A stretch of DNA of 64,000 nucleotides from an uncultured Oscillospiraceae bacterium. GTDB lineage: Bacteria; Bacillota; Clostridia; Oscillospirales; Oscillospiraceae. The stretch's first letter is position 1, and each line of letters begins with the position of its first letter. Under the pieces are notes generated by a model, which saw only the letters and a list, made by a program, of their open reading frames with translations, searched no databases and was not told the origin of the DNA. Below are positions 52,253 to 60,158 of the stretch, in pieces. Position numbers and translations under genes: made by a program. Where the stretch lies: NCBI GenBank assembly GCA_947627735.1, contig CANQXG010000005.1:1-64000 (forward strand), written 5' to 3'.

Positions 52253-53724
52253 AAACAGTCGTCGAAAAGCTTTTTGAGAACGCGGACCTGTACCCGGACA
52301 AGCTGGCGGTGGTGTTCGAGAACGAGGAGGTCACCTATGGTCAGCTGAAGGACGCTATTATCCGCCTGGCAAGCTGGTTCAAGCTCCACGGGGTGACCGA
52401 GGGGGACCGGATCATCGCCCAGGCGCACTATGGAAAGTGGTTTTTTGCGACATGCTATGCCGCGCAGTTGTGTGGAGCAGCATTTATTCCCGTGGAAAAA
52501 ACATTGTCGGATAAAACTCTTTCTTCGATCATACAACAGATGTCGGCAAAAGTCGTCGTGTCTTGGTTAGCGCCTCACGCTGAGATATCCCTTAGTTATG
52601 GGGAATTAGACGAGCTGGCGGATAAAGTTGAACTCCAACCTTGGGCTTTCCCTGATCCAGGGTCAGTAGGAGCGATCCTATTGACGTCGGGAACTACAGG
52701 AACTCCTAAAGGCGCCATGTTGACAAATAAGAATATAGCTGCAATAGCTGATGTCATAGTGCATGAAGCGAATATTCCGGAGAATGATATAGGAATTACG
52801 TTTTTGCCATTGAATCATGCGGCGCCCATGAGGAGGATGGATGCAGCGGTATATGGCGGTTGCACATATATATTTATCGATGGTGTTTTCAAACTTCATC
52901 TGTTTTATGCGTATATATCAAAATATCATGTAACATCGTTTTATGTTCCACCATCAGGCATCACAGTATTACAGCAGTTTTCGCAGGATAAGTTATATGA
53001 GTATTCAGACCAGATTCAATATGTATACATTGTCGGGTCGGTCATGCAGGAACCACAACGCGAGTTCTTGAAGCGAGTTTTACCAAAGAGCACCCTTTTG
53101 TACATCTATGGGACGTCGGAGAACGGCACATTATCAATGCTTCATTTCGATCATTTGCAAAAAGATATTCGCTGCACAGGAAAGCCTTGTAAGGGGGTCG
53201 ATATACGAGTATTAGATGAAAACTATCACGATGTTCCTGCGGGAAAAACTGGACGGCTGGCAATTCGTTCAGACATGAATTTTTTGGGCTATTGGGATAT
53301 GCCCGAAATAACAGACAGTCTGTATTGTGATGACTATTTCTTAAGCAATGATGCAGGCTACTTTGACTCAGACGGTTATCTATATGTATTAGGTCGTATT
53401 GACGATATAATCAATATTGGTGGCCTCAAAGTACATCCAACAGAAATTGAAAATGCGGCACTAGAGATCGAGGGGATAGAAGAATGTATCTGTTTTGATA
53501 TTCCTAATGAATTGACAGGCAGTGCGGCCTGCTTGTTAGTCAGGTGCCGGGATGAAACATTGAAAGCAAAAGCAATTCGTGCTCAACTTCTTGGAAAGTT
53601 AGATACATATAAAATTCCATCAAGAATTGAGATCATTAGCGAAATCAAAAAAACGGAAAGCGGAAAACCTGACAGAAAGTATTACAGACAAAGCTTTATT
53701 TTTAGATACAACAAAGGAGATTGA
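52249..53724 (+). CDS. AMP-forming acyl/aminoacyl ligase (DltA-like role)
   Basis: A 491-residue adenylate-forming enzyme. LLTSGTTGTPKGAM near 144 is the AMP-binding P-loop, YGTSENGTLS the second motif and KKTESGKPDRKYYRQ the C-terminal lysine motif. It should activate an acid and load it on the ACP. Overall it resembles fatty-acyl ligases as much as DltA, so the group could be an amino acid or a small fatty acid. From about base 52430 the gene turns strikingly AT-rich while its first 190 bases are GC-rich, suggesting a recombined mosaic. Confidence 0.85.
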   Translation: MKTVVEKLFENADLYPDKLAVVFENEEVTYGQLKDAIIRLASWFKLHGVTEGDRIIAQAHYGKWFFATCYAAQLCGAAFIPVEKTLSDKTLSSIIQQMSAKVVVSWLAPHAEISLSYGELDELADKVELQPWAFPDPGSVGAILLTSGTTGTPKGAMLTNKNIAAIADVIVHEANIPENDIGITFLPLNHAAPMRRMDAAVYGGCTYIFIDGVFKLHLFYAYISKYHVTSFYVPPSGITVLQQFSQDKLYEYSDQIQYVYIVGSVMQEPQREFLKRVLPKSTLLYIYGTSENGTLSMLHFDHLQKDIRCTGKPCKGVDIRVLDENYHDVPAGKTGRLAIRSDMNFLGYWDMPEITDSLYCDDYFLSNDAGYFDSDGYLYVLGRIDDIINIGGLKVHPTEIENAALEIEGIEECICFDIPNELTGSAACLLVRCRDETLKAKAIRAQLLGKLDTYKIPSRIEIISEIKKTESGKPDRKYYRQSFIFRYNKGD

Positions 53725-53726
53725 AT

Positions 53727-54746
53727 ATGAAAACCATGAAAAGAATCATCGCTGTAATTTTGGCAGTCGGCATGCTGGCTGTGCAGGCTTCATGCAGCTC
53801 TAACGATGGAGCTGCGGAAAAGGGCAACGAAAATGCTGCCTCATGGCCAGAAAGAGTTACTATTGCATCCGGTGATACTGGCGGAGCAAATTACTATATC
53901 GCGGTTGCCCAGAGTCAAATCCTGAATAATGCTATTGATGGCGTGGATTTTGCGGCAGAAGCAACGGATGCCAGCCCTACGACAAATGGCCCTATTGTGC
54001 AAAATGATGCAGACTGTTTAGGGTTTTTGGCACCAATCGGACTGCAGCAGCTTTTGGAGGGCACATATCCGGACATGCCTCAGAGTCTGGATAAGCTTCG
54101 CCTTATAATGACGGGAAACGCGACAAAGATTCAGTTTATTACGCTTAAAGAAAGTGGAATCACATCCTTGGATCAACTGGCCGGCAAACGGATCGCAACT
54201 CACAATCCGGGTACAACCGGAAGAGCGGCAACATTGCTTCTCCTAAAAGAAATGGGCTATGAGGAAAGTGATTTTGCGTCTATTACGGCTATGACGCCAA
54301 GCGATACAGCAGATGCATTAAAGGATGGAACCATAGACGTGGGTATTTTTAATACTGGACTTCCCGGGGCTGCAATTTCTGACCTGAATAGTACTCGTGA
54401 TATTGTGATGCTGCAGGTTCCTGAGGATGTGCTGAACAAGGTCATCAAAGAAAACCCGGCCTATGTTTCTACAAGTGTCAGCAAGGATGTGTATTCCGAC
54501 ATGACGGAGGACTGCACTGTACTTGGAATTCCTATGGGCTTGGTCTGCAACGAGGATATGGATGAGGATCTCGTATATGAGATCACAAAGGCGTTGAATG
54601 AGGGGACTGCTGATCTTGCGGCGGCACATACGGAGGGTGCAGAATGGAATACGGAAAACAGCCTCGGTTTCTATAACGGAGGAGCTGTCCCCTTCCATCC
54701 GGGTGCGGCCCGCTATTATGACGAGATACAAGGCAATAACACATGA
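53727..54746 (+). CDS. TAXI-type TRAP transporter binding lipoprotein
   Basis: A 339-residue exported protein with a lipobox (MLAVQASC, Cys near 23). The core VTIASGDTGGANYYIAVAQ and GKRIATHNPGTTGRAA match TAXI-family solute-binding proteins, which bind glutamate-like or other small organic acids. ATG 53727 has AAAGGAG 7 bases upstream. It lies in the AT-rich mosaic tract and overlaps the permease gene by 4 bases. Its presence in a glycan operon is unusual. Confidence 0.9.
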   Translation: MKTMKRIIAVILAVGMLAVQASCSSNDGAAEKGNENAASWPERVTIASGDTGGANYYIAVAQSQILNNAIDGVDFAAEATDASPTTNGPIVQNDADCLGFLAPIGLQQLLEGTYPDMPQSLDKLRLIMTGNATKIQFITLKESGITSLDQLAGKRIATHNPGTTGRAATLLLLKEMGYEESDFASITAMTPSDTADALKDGTIDVGIFNTGLPGAAISDLNSTRDIVMLQVPEDVLNKVIKENPAYVSTSVSKDVYSDMTEDCTVLGIPMGLVCNEDMDEDLVYEITKALNEGTADLAAAHTEGAEWNTENSLGFYNGGAVPFHPGAARYYDEIQGNNT

Positions 54747-56593
54747 GTAAAAGGCTCACACAAGCAATACCGAAGGTCATGGGCGTCATCGCCGTGGCCA
54801 TGGCGCTGTTCCAGGTGCTGACGGCGGGCTTCGGCACCCTGGCCACCATGGAGCAGCGCTGTGTCCACGTGGGATTCGCTCTGGTGCTCATATACCTTTA
54901 CGCCGCGTCCAGGCGGGAGAAGCCGGACGCGGCCTGGGTCGTTGACATCCTCTGCGCCCTTGTGGCCGCCGCCGTCGCGGTGTACGTGTACTTCAACTGG
55001 TACGACATGGCGGTGCGCATCATGTTCCCCAAGGCGGCGGACCTGGTCGTCGGCGGGGCGCTCATCGTCCTGGTCATCGACGCCACCCGCCGCCGGGTGG
55101 GGTGGACGCTGCCCATCATCACGGTGCTCTTTCTGGCATATGCCCTGTTCGGCCATGTGCTGCCGGGGCAGCTGGGACACCGGGCATACGGCTGGCGGCA
55201 GGTGGTAGCGTCCCTGACCATGAACACCGAGGGCGTATACGGCACGGTCGTGGGCGTGTCCGCGACATACATATTCCTGTTCGTGCTGTTCGGGACGCTG
55301 CTGGAATACTCCGGCGCGGCAAAGTTCTTTGTGGACCTGGCCACAGGGGCGCTGGGACGCAGGCGCGGCGGCGCCGCCATTGCCGCCGCGGTGGCCAGCG
55401 GCGTGTTCGGCATGGTCTCCGGCAGTGCCGCGGCCAACGTGGTGACCACCGGTTCCGTCACCATCCCCCTGATGAAAAAGACCGGGTATGAGGATGATTT
55501 TGCCGGGGCCGTGGAGGCGTCCGCCTCCACGGGCGGGCAGATCATGCCACCCATTATGGGAGCGGCGGCCTTCATCATCGCCGAGACCCTGGGCCCGCCC
55601 TATATCCAGGTGACCCTGGCGGCGTTCATCCCGGCGGTGCTCTATTATGGGGCCATCATCTTTATGATCGTCCTGCACGCCAAGCGGATGCACATTCAGG
55701 GGCTGCCGAAGGAGCAGTGCCCGAAGGTGTGGCCCGTGCTGAAAAACGGTTTTTATCTGGCGTTTCCGCTGCTGCTGCTGATATTCTTCATGGTGTTTAT
55801 GGGCTGGTCCCCGCTGAAATCCGGCTTCTGGGCCATCATGGCGTCCATCACGGTGTCCTTCCTGCGGCGGGAGACTTGGCTTACGCCCAGGCGGCTGTTC
55901 GAGGCGTTTGAAAAGGGCGCCATGGCGTCGCTGTCGGTGGCGGTCATCTGCGCCATCTCCGGCATCGTGATCGGCACCCTGTCCCTGACCAGCCTGGGCC
56001 TCAAGTTCTCCTCCATCCTGGTGTCCCTGGCGGGCGGGAACATGGTGGTGCTGCTGGTGCTGGCGGCTGTCGCCGGCATCATCCTGGGCATGGGCATGTC
56101 CACCACGTCGGTGTACATCGTGCTGGCGGTGCTGCTGGCGCCGGCGCTGACGAAGATGGGCGTTGACCCTCTGGCGGCGCACCTTTTCGTGTTCTATTAC
56201 GGCTGCCTGTCCGCCATCACGCCGCCGGTCGCCACCGCCTCCTTCGCCGCCGCCGCTTTGACGGGCAGCCACCCGTTCAAGCTGGGGTTCCAGGCGTGGA
56301 AGCTGAGCCTGTCGGGGTACATCATCCCGTTCATGTTCATCTTCAACCAGGAGCTTCTGTTCCAGGGTTCGCCCCTGGGCATCGTCAAGGCGCTGCTGAC
56401 GGCGGTCATCGGCATCTACGCGCTGAGCTGCAGCATCGAGGGGTATATGCGAAAGCCCCTGCACTGGGCGCTGCGGGCGCTGCTGTTCGCCGCGGCGCTG
56501 TTGCTCATAGACTCCGGGCTATGGACCGATCTGGCTGGCCTGGCGATCGTGGCGGGAATGTATTTGCTGGGAAGAGGGAAAAAGTCCGCCTGA
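54743..56593 (+). CDS. TRAP transporter fused permease
   Basis: A 616-residue membrane protein with about 16 helices. An N-terminal DctQ-like part (about 1-150) is fused to a DctM-like part, recognisable by SGSAAANVVTTGSVTIPLMKK and ASASTGGQIMPPIMGAAAF. It imports the solute delivered by the upstream TAXI protein using an ion gradient. High GC resumes at the gene start. It is the last gene of the operon and is followed by a terminator and the convergent tRNA cluster. Confidence 0.93.
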   Translation: MSKRLTQAIPKVMGVIAVAMALFQVLTAGFGTLATMEQRCVHVGFALVLIYLYAASRREKPDAAWVVDILCALVAAAVAVYVYFNWYDMAVRIMFPKAADLVVGGALIVLVIDATRRRVGWTLPIITVLFLAYALFGHVLPGQLGHRAYGWRQVVASLTMNTEGVYGTVVGVSATYIFLFVLFGTLLEYSGAAKFFVDLATGALGRRRGGAAIAAAVASGVFGMVSGSAAANVVTTGSVTIPLMKKTGYEDDFAGAVEASASTGGQIMPPIMGAAAFIIAETLGPPYIQVTLAAFIPAVLYYGAIIFMIVLHAKRMHIQGLPKEQCPKVWPVLKNGFYLAFPLLLLIFFMVFMGWSPLKSGFWAIMASITVSFLRRETWLTPRRLFEAFEKGAMASLSVAVICAISGIVIGTLSLTSLGLKFSSILVSLAGGNMVVLLVLAAVAGIILGMGMSTTSVYIVLAVLLAPALTKMGVDPLAAHLFVFYYGCLSAITPPVATASFAAAALTGSHPFKLGFQAWKLSLSGYIIPFMFIFNQELLFQGSPLGIVKALLTAVIGIYALSCSIEGYMRKPLHWALRALLFAAALLLIDSGLWTDLAGLAIVAGMYLLGRGKKSA

Positions 56594-56685
56594 TGCGGGC
56601 GACCTGCGCGGGGCCTGAAATTTATCACACTTTTTAGCACACTTGAACAGCAATAAGGTACTTTGAGAACGTCACAAAGTAAAAA

Positions 56686-56715
56686 GGCCGGGGCGGTCAT
56701 CCGTCCCGGTTCTTT
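56686..56715 (+). terminator. Terminator of the glycan operon
   Basis: Stem 56688-56696 with 56701-56709 (one G-T pair), loop TCAT, then TTCTTT. Confidence 0.7.
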
Positions 56716-56763
56716 CGATATTACTAACGCGTTACTAACAAATTGCGAATTTCCAGAAAATGC

Positions 56764-56796
56764 AAAACCCTAGAACCGTTGTGGCTCTAGGGTTTT
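56764..56796 (-). terminator. Terminator of the tRNA cluster
   Basis: An 11-bp perfect stem (56764-56774 with 56786-56796) ending in TTTT on the minus strand, directly after tRNA-Lys. Confidence 0.85.
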
Positions 56797-56797
56797 C

Positions 56798-56873
56798 TGG
56801 TGACCTGGCGGGGATTCGAACCCCGGACCCACTGCTTAAAAGGCAGTTGCTCTGCCTACTGAGCTACCAAGTC
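56798..56873 (-). tRNA. tRNA-Lys (anticodon TTT)
   Basis: A 76-base cloverleaf on the minus strand starting GACTTGG, with anticodon loop CTTTTAA, T-loop GGTTCGAATCC and encoded CCA. The acceptor stem pairs with CCAGGTC (one G-U pair). Last of five tRNAs in one transcript. Confidence 0.95.
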
Positions 56874-56877
56874 ATAA

Positions 56878-56951
56878 TGGCAGGGACGGCGGGATTCGAA
56901 CCCACTATATCAGAGTCAAAGTCTGGTGTGTTACCGTTACACTACATCCCT
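56878..56951 (-). tRNA. tRNA-Gln (anticodon TTG)
   Basis: A 74-base cloverleaf on the minus strand. Acceptor AGGGATG pairs with CGTCCCT, anticodon loop ACTTTGACT, T-loop GGTTCGAATCC, encoded CCA. Confidence 0.94.
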
Positions 56952-57046
56952 ATGGATGCCGCCATCCGTCTGCGCCCCGCGTCCCGGCGGGGAGCGCCGC
57001 TATAAAGGCAATAGGCTGTCCGGCTGGACCGGGCAGCCTATTGAAA

Positions 57047-57124
57047 TGGGGTGGGAGATGGGACTCGAACCCACGACACCCGGAACCACAATCCGGTACT
57101 CTAACCAACTGAGCTACACCCACC
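57047..57124 (-). tRNA. tRNA-His (anticodon GTG)
   Basis: Minus strand. Anticodon loop ATTGTGGTT gives GTG. The extra 5' G (position -1) faces a C before CCA, the histidine identity pair. T-loop GGTTCGAGTCC. Confidence 0.94.
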
Positions 57125-57146
57125 ATATGATGACGCCGCGGGAAAG

Positions 57147-57223
57147 TGGCACGCCAGAAGGGACTCGAACCCCTGACCTACTGCTTAGAAGGCAGTTGCT
57201 CTATCCACCTGAGCTACTGGCGC
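57147..57223 (-). tRNA. tRNA-Arg (anticodon TCT)
   Basis: A 77-base cloverleaf, minus strand. Anticodon loop CCTTCTAAG gives TCT; acceptor starts GCGCCAG; CCA is encoded. Confidence 0.95.
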
Positions 57224-57280
57224 GTATCTGCCTGGCCAGCACCTCGCCTATCCATACGTACCTGTCATCGGCACCCCGGC

Positions 57281-57355
57281 TGGAGCGGGCGATGGGAATC
57301 GAACCCACGTCCCCAGCTTGGAAGGCTGGTGCACTAGCCGTTGTGCTACGCCCGC
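57281..57355 (-). tRNA. tRNA-Gly (anticodon TCC)
   Basis: A 75-base cloverleaf, minus strand. Anticodon loop CCTTCCAAG gives TCC; acceptor GCGGGCG pairs with CGCCCGC; CCA is encoded. First of the five-gene transcript. Confidence 0.95.
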
Positions 57356-57365
57356 AAGCTAGGAA

Positions 57366-57394
57366 ATTTTATCATCCCCCGCGGGAAAAGTCAA
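57366..57394 (-). promoter_or_regulatory. Promoter of the tRNA cluster
   Basis: On the minus strand, TTGACT (57389-57394) and TAAAAT (57366-57371), 17 bases apart, immediately before tRNA-Gly. Confidence 0.75.
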
Positions 57395-57412
57395 TAGCTG
57401 GGGGGAAGAATC

Positions 57413-58510
57413 TTAATTTTTTTCTGCCTGCTCCGGCGCCGGGGCCTGGGGCTGGGGGACAGCCGGCTCCTCCCTGCGCAGCAGGTGGATCACGCCGGTG
57501 TCGTCCAGATTCTTGATGATGGCGCAGGCGATGGGCAGGCCCAGCAGGCCGATGCCGCCGAACAGCTTTGTGCCCACCAGCATGGCGATCAGGGTCACCA
57601 GCGGGTGCAGCCCCACCTGACGGCCCACCACACGGGGTTCCACGAACTGGCGGATGATGGTGATGACGATGTACAGCGCCAGCAGGCCCAGGCCCTTGGC
57701 GACGCCGCCGCCCAGCAGGGTGATGATGGCCCAGGGGATGAGGATGAACCCGGCGCCCAGCACCGGGAAGATGTCGAACACGGCGATGAGCAGAGCCAGC
57801 AGAGGCGCCTGCTGCTGCCGCAGAAGGAGCAGGCCCACCAGCAGCTCGCAGAAGGTGATGCCCATGATGATGCCGTAGCTCTTGCCGTACTTGACCACCA
57901 CGGAGATAAAGGTGTCCTTGGCCTTCACGGTCACGTGCCGGGCGTGCTGGGGCAGCTGCCGCAGCAGGAACGCGGTCATGCGGTGGAAGTCGATGGTCAT
58001 GAACACCGTGGCGATCACGCAGATCAGGGTGCTCAGGAGCATGGAGGGCACCTTCGTCACCCACCCGGACACCAGTCCCACCGCCCGCATGGAGAAGCTG
58101 GTGACGGCGTTGCCGATGGAGGAGATGATATTGGGGATGGCGGAGGTGACCGCGGCGTAGGCGTCGGGACCAAGCCGCTCGGAAAAGTCTGTCACCCAGC
58201 CCGTCATCAGCTGCAGCCAGGGTTCGATGGTCTCCCGGTACAGCTTCGGCAGGAACACGATCAGATCCTGCAGCCAGGACACCACGCTCACCAGCAGCAC
58301 CGCCAGCAGCCCGCCCAGCACGGTGAAGAACAGCAGCAGACATATGACGGCGGCGAAGGGGCGCTTCATGTGGCACTTCACCGTCATCCAGCGGATGATG
58401 GGCGTCATGGACCAGGCGAAGAGGAACGCCAGGAAGAACGGCCATATCAGCCCCAGCACGTACTTCACCACCAGCATCACGATGGCGATGATCAGAGCCA
58501 CATAGACCAC
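57413..58510 (-). CDS. ytvI: AI-2E/YtvI family membrane protein (sporulation type)
   Basis: A 365-residue membrane protein of the AI-2E transporter fold with about seven helices, closest in shape to sporulation YtvI. The LGAGFILIPWAIITLLGGG and FVEPRVVGRQVGLHPLVTLIAMLVG blocks are typical. The start is odd: similarity seems to continue upstream of GTG 58510 (about DHRRNFIINVV), the frame is open to 58555, and AGGAGG sits at 58562-58567, but no ATG, GTG or TTG is in frame there. GTG 58510 itself lacks a ribosome-binding site. A non-standard start or a base error near 58550 is possible. Confidence 0.82.
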   Translation of the reverse strand: MVYVALIIAIVMLVVKYVLGLIWPFFLAFLFAWSMTPIIRWMTVKCHMKRPFAAVICLLLFFTVLGGLLAVLLVSVVSWLQDLIVFLPKLYRETIEPWLQLMTGWVTDFSERLGPDAYAAVTSAIPNIISSIGNAVTSFSMRAVGLVSGWVTKVPSMLLSTLICVIATVFMTIDFHRMTAFLLRQLPQHARHVTVKAKDTFISVVVKYGKSYGIIMGITFCELLVGLLLLRQQQAPLLALLIAVFDIFPVLGAGFILIPWAIITLLGGGVAKGLGLLALYIVITIIRQFVEPRVVGRQVGLHPLVTLIAMLVGTKLFGGIGLLGLPIACAIIKNLDDTGVIHLLRREEPAVPQPQAPAPEQAEKN

Positions 58511-58639
58511 GTTGATGATGAAATTCCGACGATGGTCGATGCTCGACGTGACAGATCACTCCCTCCTGGTCTTCCGTGGGCGTCGCGCCCTGTTCCGGCC
58601 CGCTGCCGGGCGGGAGGAAAAAATATCCTCTGCCTGTTC

Positions 58640-58668
58640 AGGATACCATTGAACAGAGGGGTTGTCAA
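58640..58668 (-). promoter_or_regulatory. Promoter of the YtvI-like gene
   Basis: On the minus strand, a perfect TTGACA (58663-58668) and TATCCT (58640-58645) with a 17-base spacer, starting just after the spoIIR stop codon. Confidence 0.6.
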
Positions 58669-58677
58669 ATTAAGATT

Positions 58678-59283
58678 TTATGAACCCAGCCCATCCAGCC
58701 AGGCCCGCAGAGCGCTCCACCACTCCACCAGCCGGAACCGGAGCACATACCCGGTCCCGTCCTGGGTGATGAGGGACGCCTCATCCCCGGGGAGGGGCTG
58801 GAACACGTCCTCCGCCGGCTCCGCCAGGGCCTCGGTGCACAGCGGCGGGAACACCACGCACCACCAGTTGTGCCCGGCCCCGGCCCCCATGACCACCCGC
58901 AGGGACAGATACTCCCCCGCGGGCAGGGCGAAGCCGCCGTAGCGGCGGGTGGGGTAATACTCCTCGTCCAGCGTCACGGCCACGTCCCCCAGCGCCTCCA
59001 GCCGGGGGATGCGCTCGGCGATGGCCGCCTCCGCCTCCGCCCGGTCGGCGCAGTCCGCCAGGGCGGGGGTGAGCAGTTCCAGCACCCGGTCCCGCATGGC
59101 CAGCTTGGTGGCCTGGTCGGCGGCGGAGTCGGAGTTGGCCACCACGTGCAGCCGCACCATGCCCCCGGCCAGCTCCTGCTGGGCGTCCGCCGCCCAGGCG
59201 CCGGACAGAAAGCACACGCACAGCGCCAGCAGCAGCGCCACCTCCCATTTCTTCAGTTTGTAAGTATTCCGGTCTTTGCCCAT
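58678..59283 (-). CDS. spoIIR: Stage II sporulation protein R
   Basis: A 201-residue exported protein. A signal or anchor helix (about 14-33) is followed by MVRLHVVANSDSAADQATKLAMRD, EYYPTRRYGGFALPAGEYLSLRV and GHNWWCVVFPPLC, all SpoIIR hallmarks. SpoIIR is made in the forespore and triggers SpoIIGA to activate sigma-E in the mother cell. The start codon follows a GGTGATG that pairs with CATCACC upstream in a hairpin, so initiation may be controlled by RNA structure. Its presence is good evidence for a spore former. Confidence 0.95.
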   Translation of the reverse strand: MGKDRNTYKLKKWEVALLLALCVCFLSGAWAADAQQELAGGMVRLHVVANSDSAADQATKLAMRDRVLELLTPALADCADRAEAEAAIAERIPRLEALGDVAVTLDEEYYPTRRYGGFALPAGEYLSLRVVMGAGAGHNWWCVVFPPLCTEALAEPAEDVFQPLPGDEASLITQDGTGYVLRFRLVEWWSALRAWLDGLGS

Positions 59284-59622
59284 AAAAACATCACCGACGG
59301 GATTATCGCCGGTGATGGGGTCGATTATACCATGTCGCGCGGTTGCGGCGCCAGCCGGGAGCGCGACCGGTATCTTTTGGGTATAACAGCGCGAAGCGTC
59401 TGTTATACCATGTCGCGCGGTTGCGGCGCCAGCCGGGAGCGCGACCGGTATCTTTTGGGTATAACAGCGCGAAGCGTCTGTTATACCATGTCGCGCGGTT
59501 GCGGCGTAAGCCGGGAGCGCGACCGGTATCTTTTGGGTATAACAGCGCGAAGCGTCTGTTATACCATGTCGCGCGGTTGCGGCGTAAGCCGAGAGCGCGA
59601 CCGGTATCTTACTGTTGTATGT
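59284..59622. other. Non-coding region occupied by the hairpin repeat array
   Basis: The gap between spoIIR and the GNAT gene. It holds a CATCACC/GGTGATG hairpin next to spoIIR and then the 78-bp tandem array. Predicted proteins across it are repeat artefacts. Confidence 0.7.
59325..59611. repeat. Tandem array of 78-bp units made of two hairpins
   Basis: Units start at 59325, 59403, 59481 and 59559 (the last partial), exactly 78 bases apart and nearly identical. Each unit holds an imperfect GTCGCGC/GCGCGAC REP-like palindrome and a perfect 10-bp hairpin GGTATAACAG/CTGTTATACC. Copies 1-2 and 3-4 differ by a shared small change (GCGCCAGCC versus GCGTAAGCC). There are no unique spacers. Confidence 0.9.
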
Positions 59623-60102
59623 TCATTCTATTGCCTTACCGAAAATTCGCTCTCCGTCTGATGATGTACGAGAGAATTCAAACCCATTACGGAAATAAAA
59701 GCGTTCAGCCTTTTCAGCAGGATTAGTTTCTATATACTTCGCGCCCAATGATCGAAGATGGTTTTCGACGATTCGACATGTAGCAGAACCAACACCGGAG
59801 CTTCTACGCTCTGTACATACATAGAAGTTGTTGATAAAGCCTTTGTTGCGTTCCTCATTATACGAATAGGTAATCAATCCAACGCAAACTTCATTTTCTA
59901 CAATCCGCATAACAAAATACGGATCATGTTCTCGAAGCGACTGCCCGATCATTTCCGCGTTCAGTTCATCATTGTGAAGATCGTCGATCTCCTCTTGATA
60001 TTCTTCTTCGCCGCACACTTCGCTCAGAAACGTACTGAACAAATCATAGAAATCATCCCATTCGTCTTTTTCCTGTAAATCAAATCGTATCAGCTTGATC
60101 AT
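59623..60102 (-). CDS. GNAT-family N-acetyltransferase
   Basis: A 159-residue GNAT protein. The acetyl-CoA site RRSSGVGSATCRIVENH near 99 fits the R/QxxGxG/A motif, followed by a beta-strand with YIETNPAEKAERFYFRNGFE. The substrate is unknown. GC is much lower than the flanking genes and the gene sits between a repeat array and ispE, which suggests recent arrival. Confidence 0.85.
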   Translation of the reverse strand: MIKLIRFDLQEKDEWDDFYDLFSTFLSEVCGEEEYQEEIDDLHNDELNAEMIGQSLREHDPYFVMRIVENEVCVGLITYSYNEERNKGFINNFYVCTERRSSGVGSATCRIVENHLRSLGAKYIETNPAEKAERFYFRNGFEFSRTSSDGERIFGKAIE

Positions 60103-60158
60103 AGCCTATGCCAACTCGTTCAAATAAGAAATCAGATCATTGGGGAATTTGTTATTCA

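Larger units (their letters stand above)
56594..56797. other. Non-coding junction between glycan operon and tRNA cluster
   Basis: No gene is visible. It holds two terminators facing opposite ways and a short direct repeat of TTACTAAC at about 56723-56742. The AT-rich sequence unlike either flank could be residue of an integrated element near a tRNA gene, but no duplicated tRNA end was found. Confidence 0.5.

Noticed and set aside
56710-56760. Attachment site of an integrated element beside the tRNA genes
   Set aside because: A short TTACTAAC direct repeat is present, but I found no copy of a tRNA 3' end at the other end of the island and no integrase beside the tRNAs.
59325-59611. CRISPR-like array of regular repeats
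   Set aside because: The whole 78-bp unit is repeated without unique spacers and no cas genes are present, so it is a tandem hairpin repeat.
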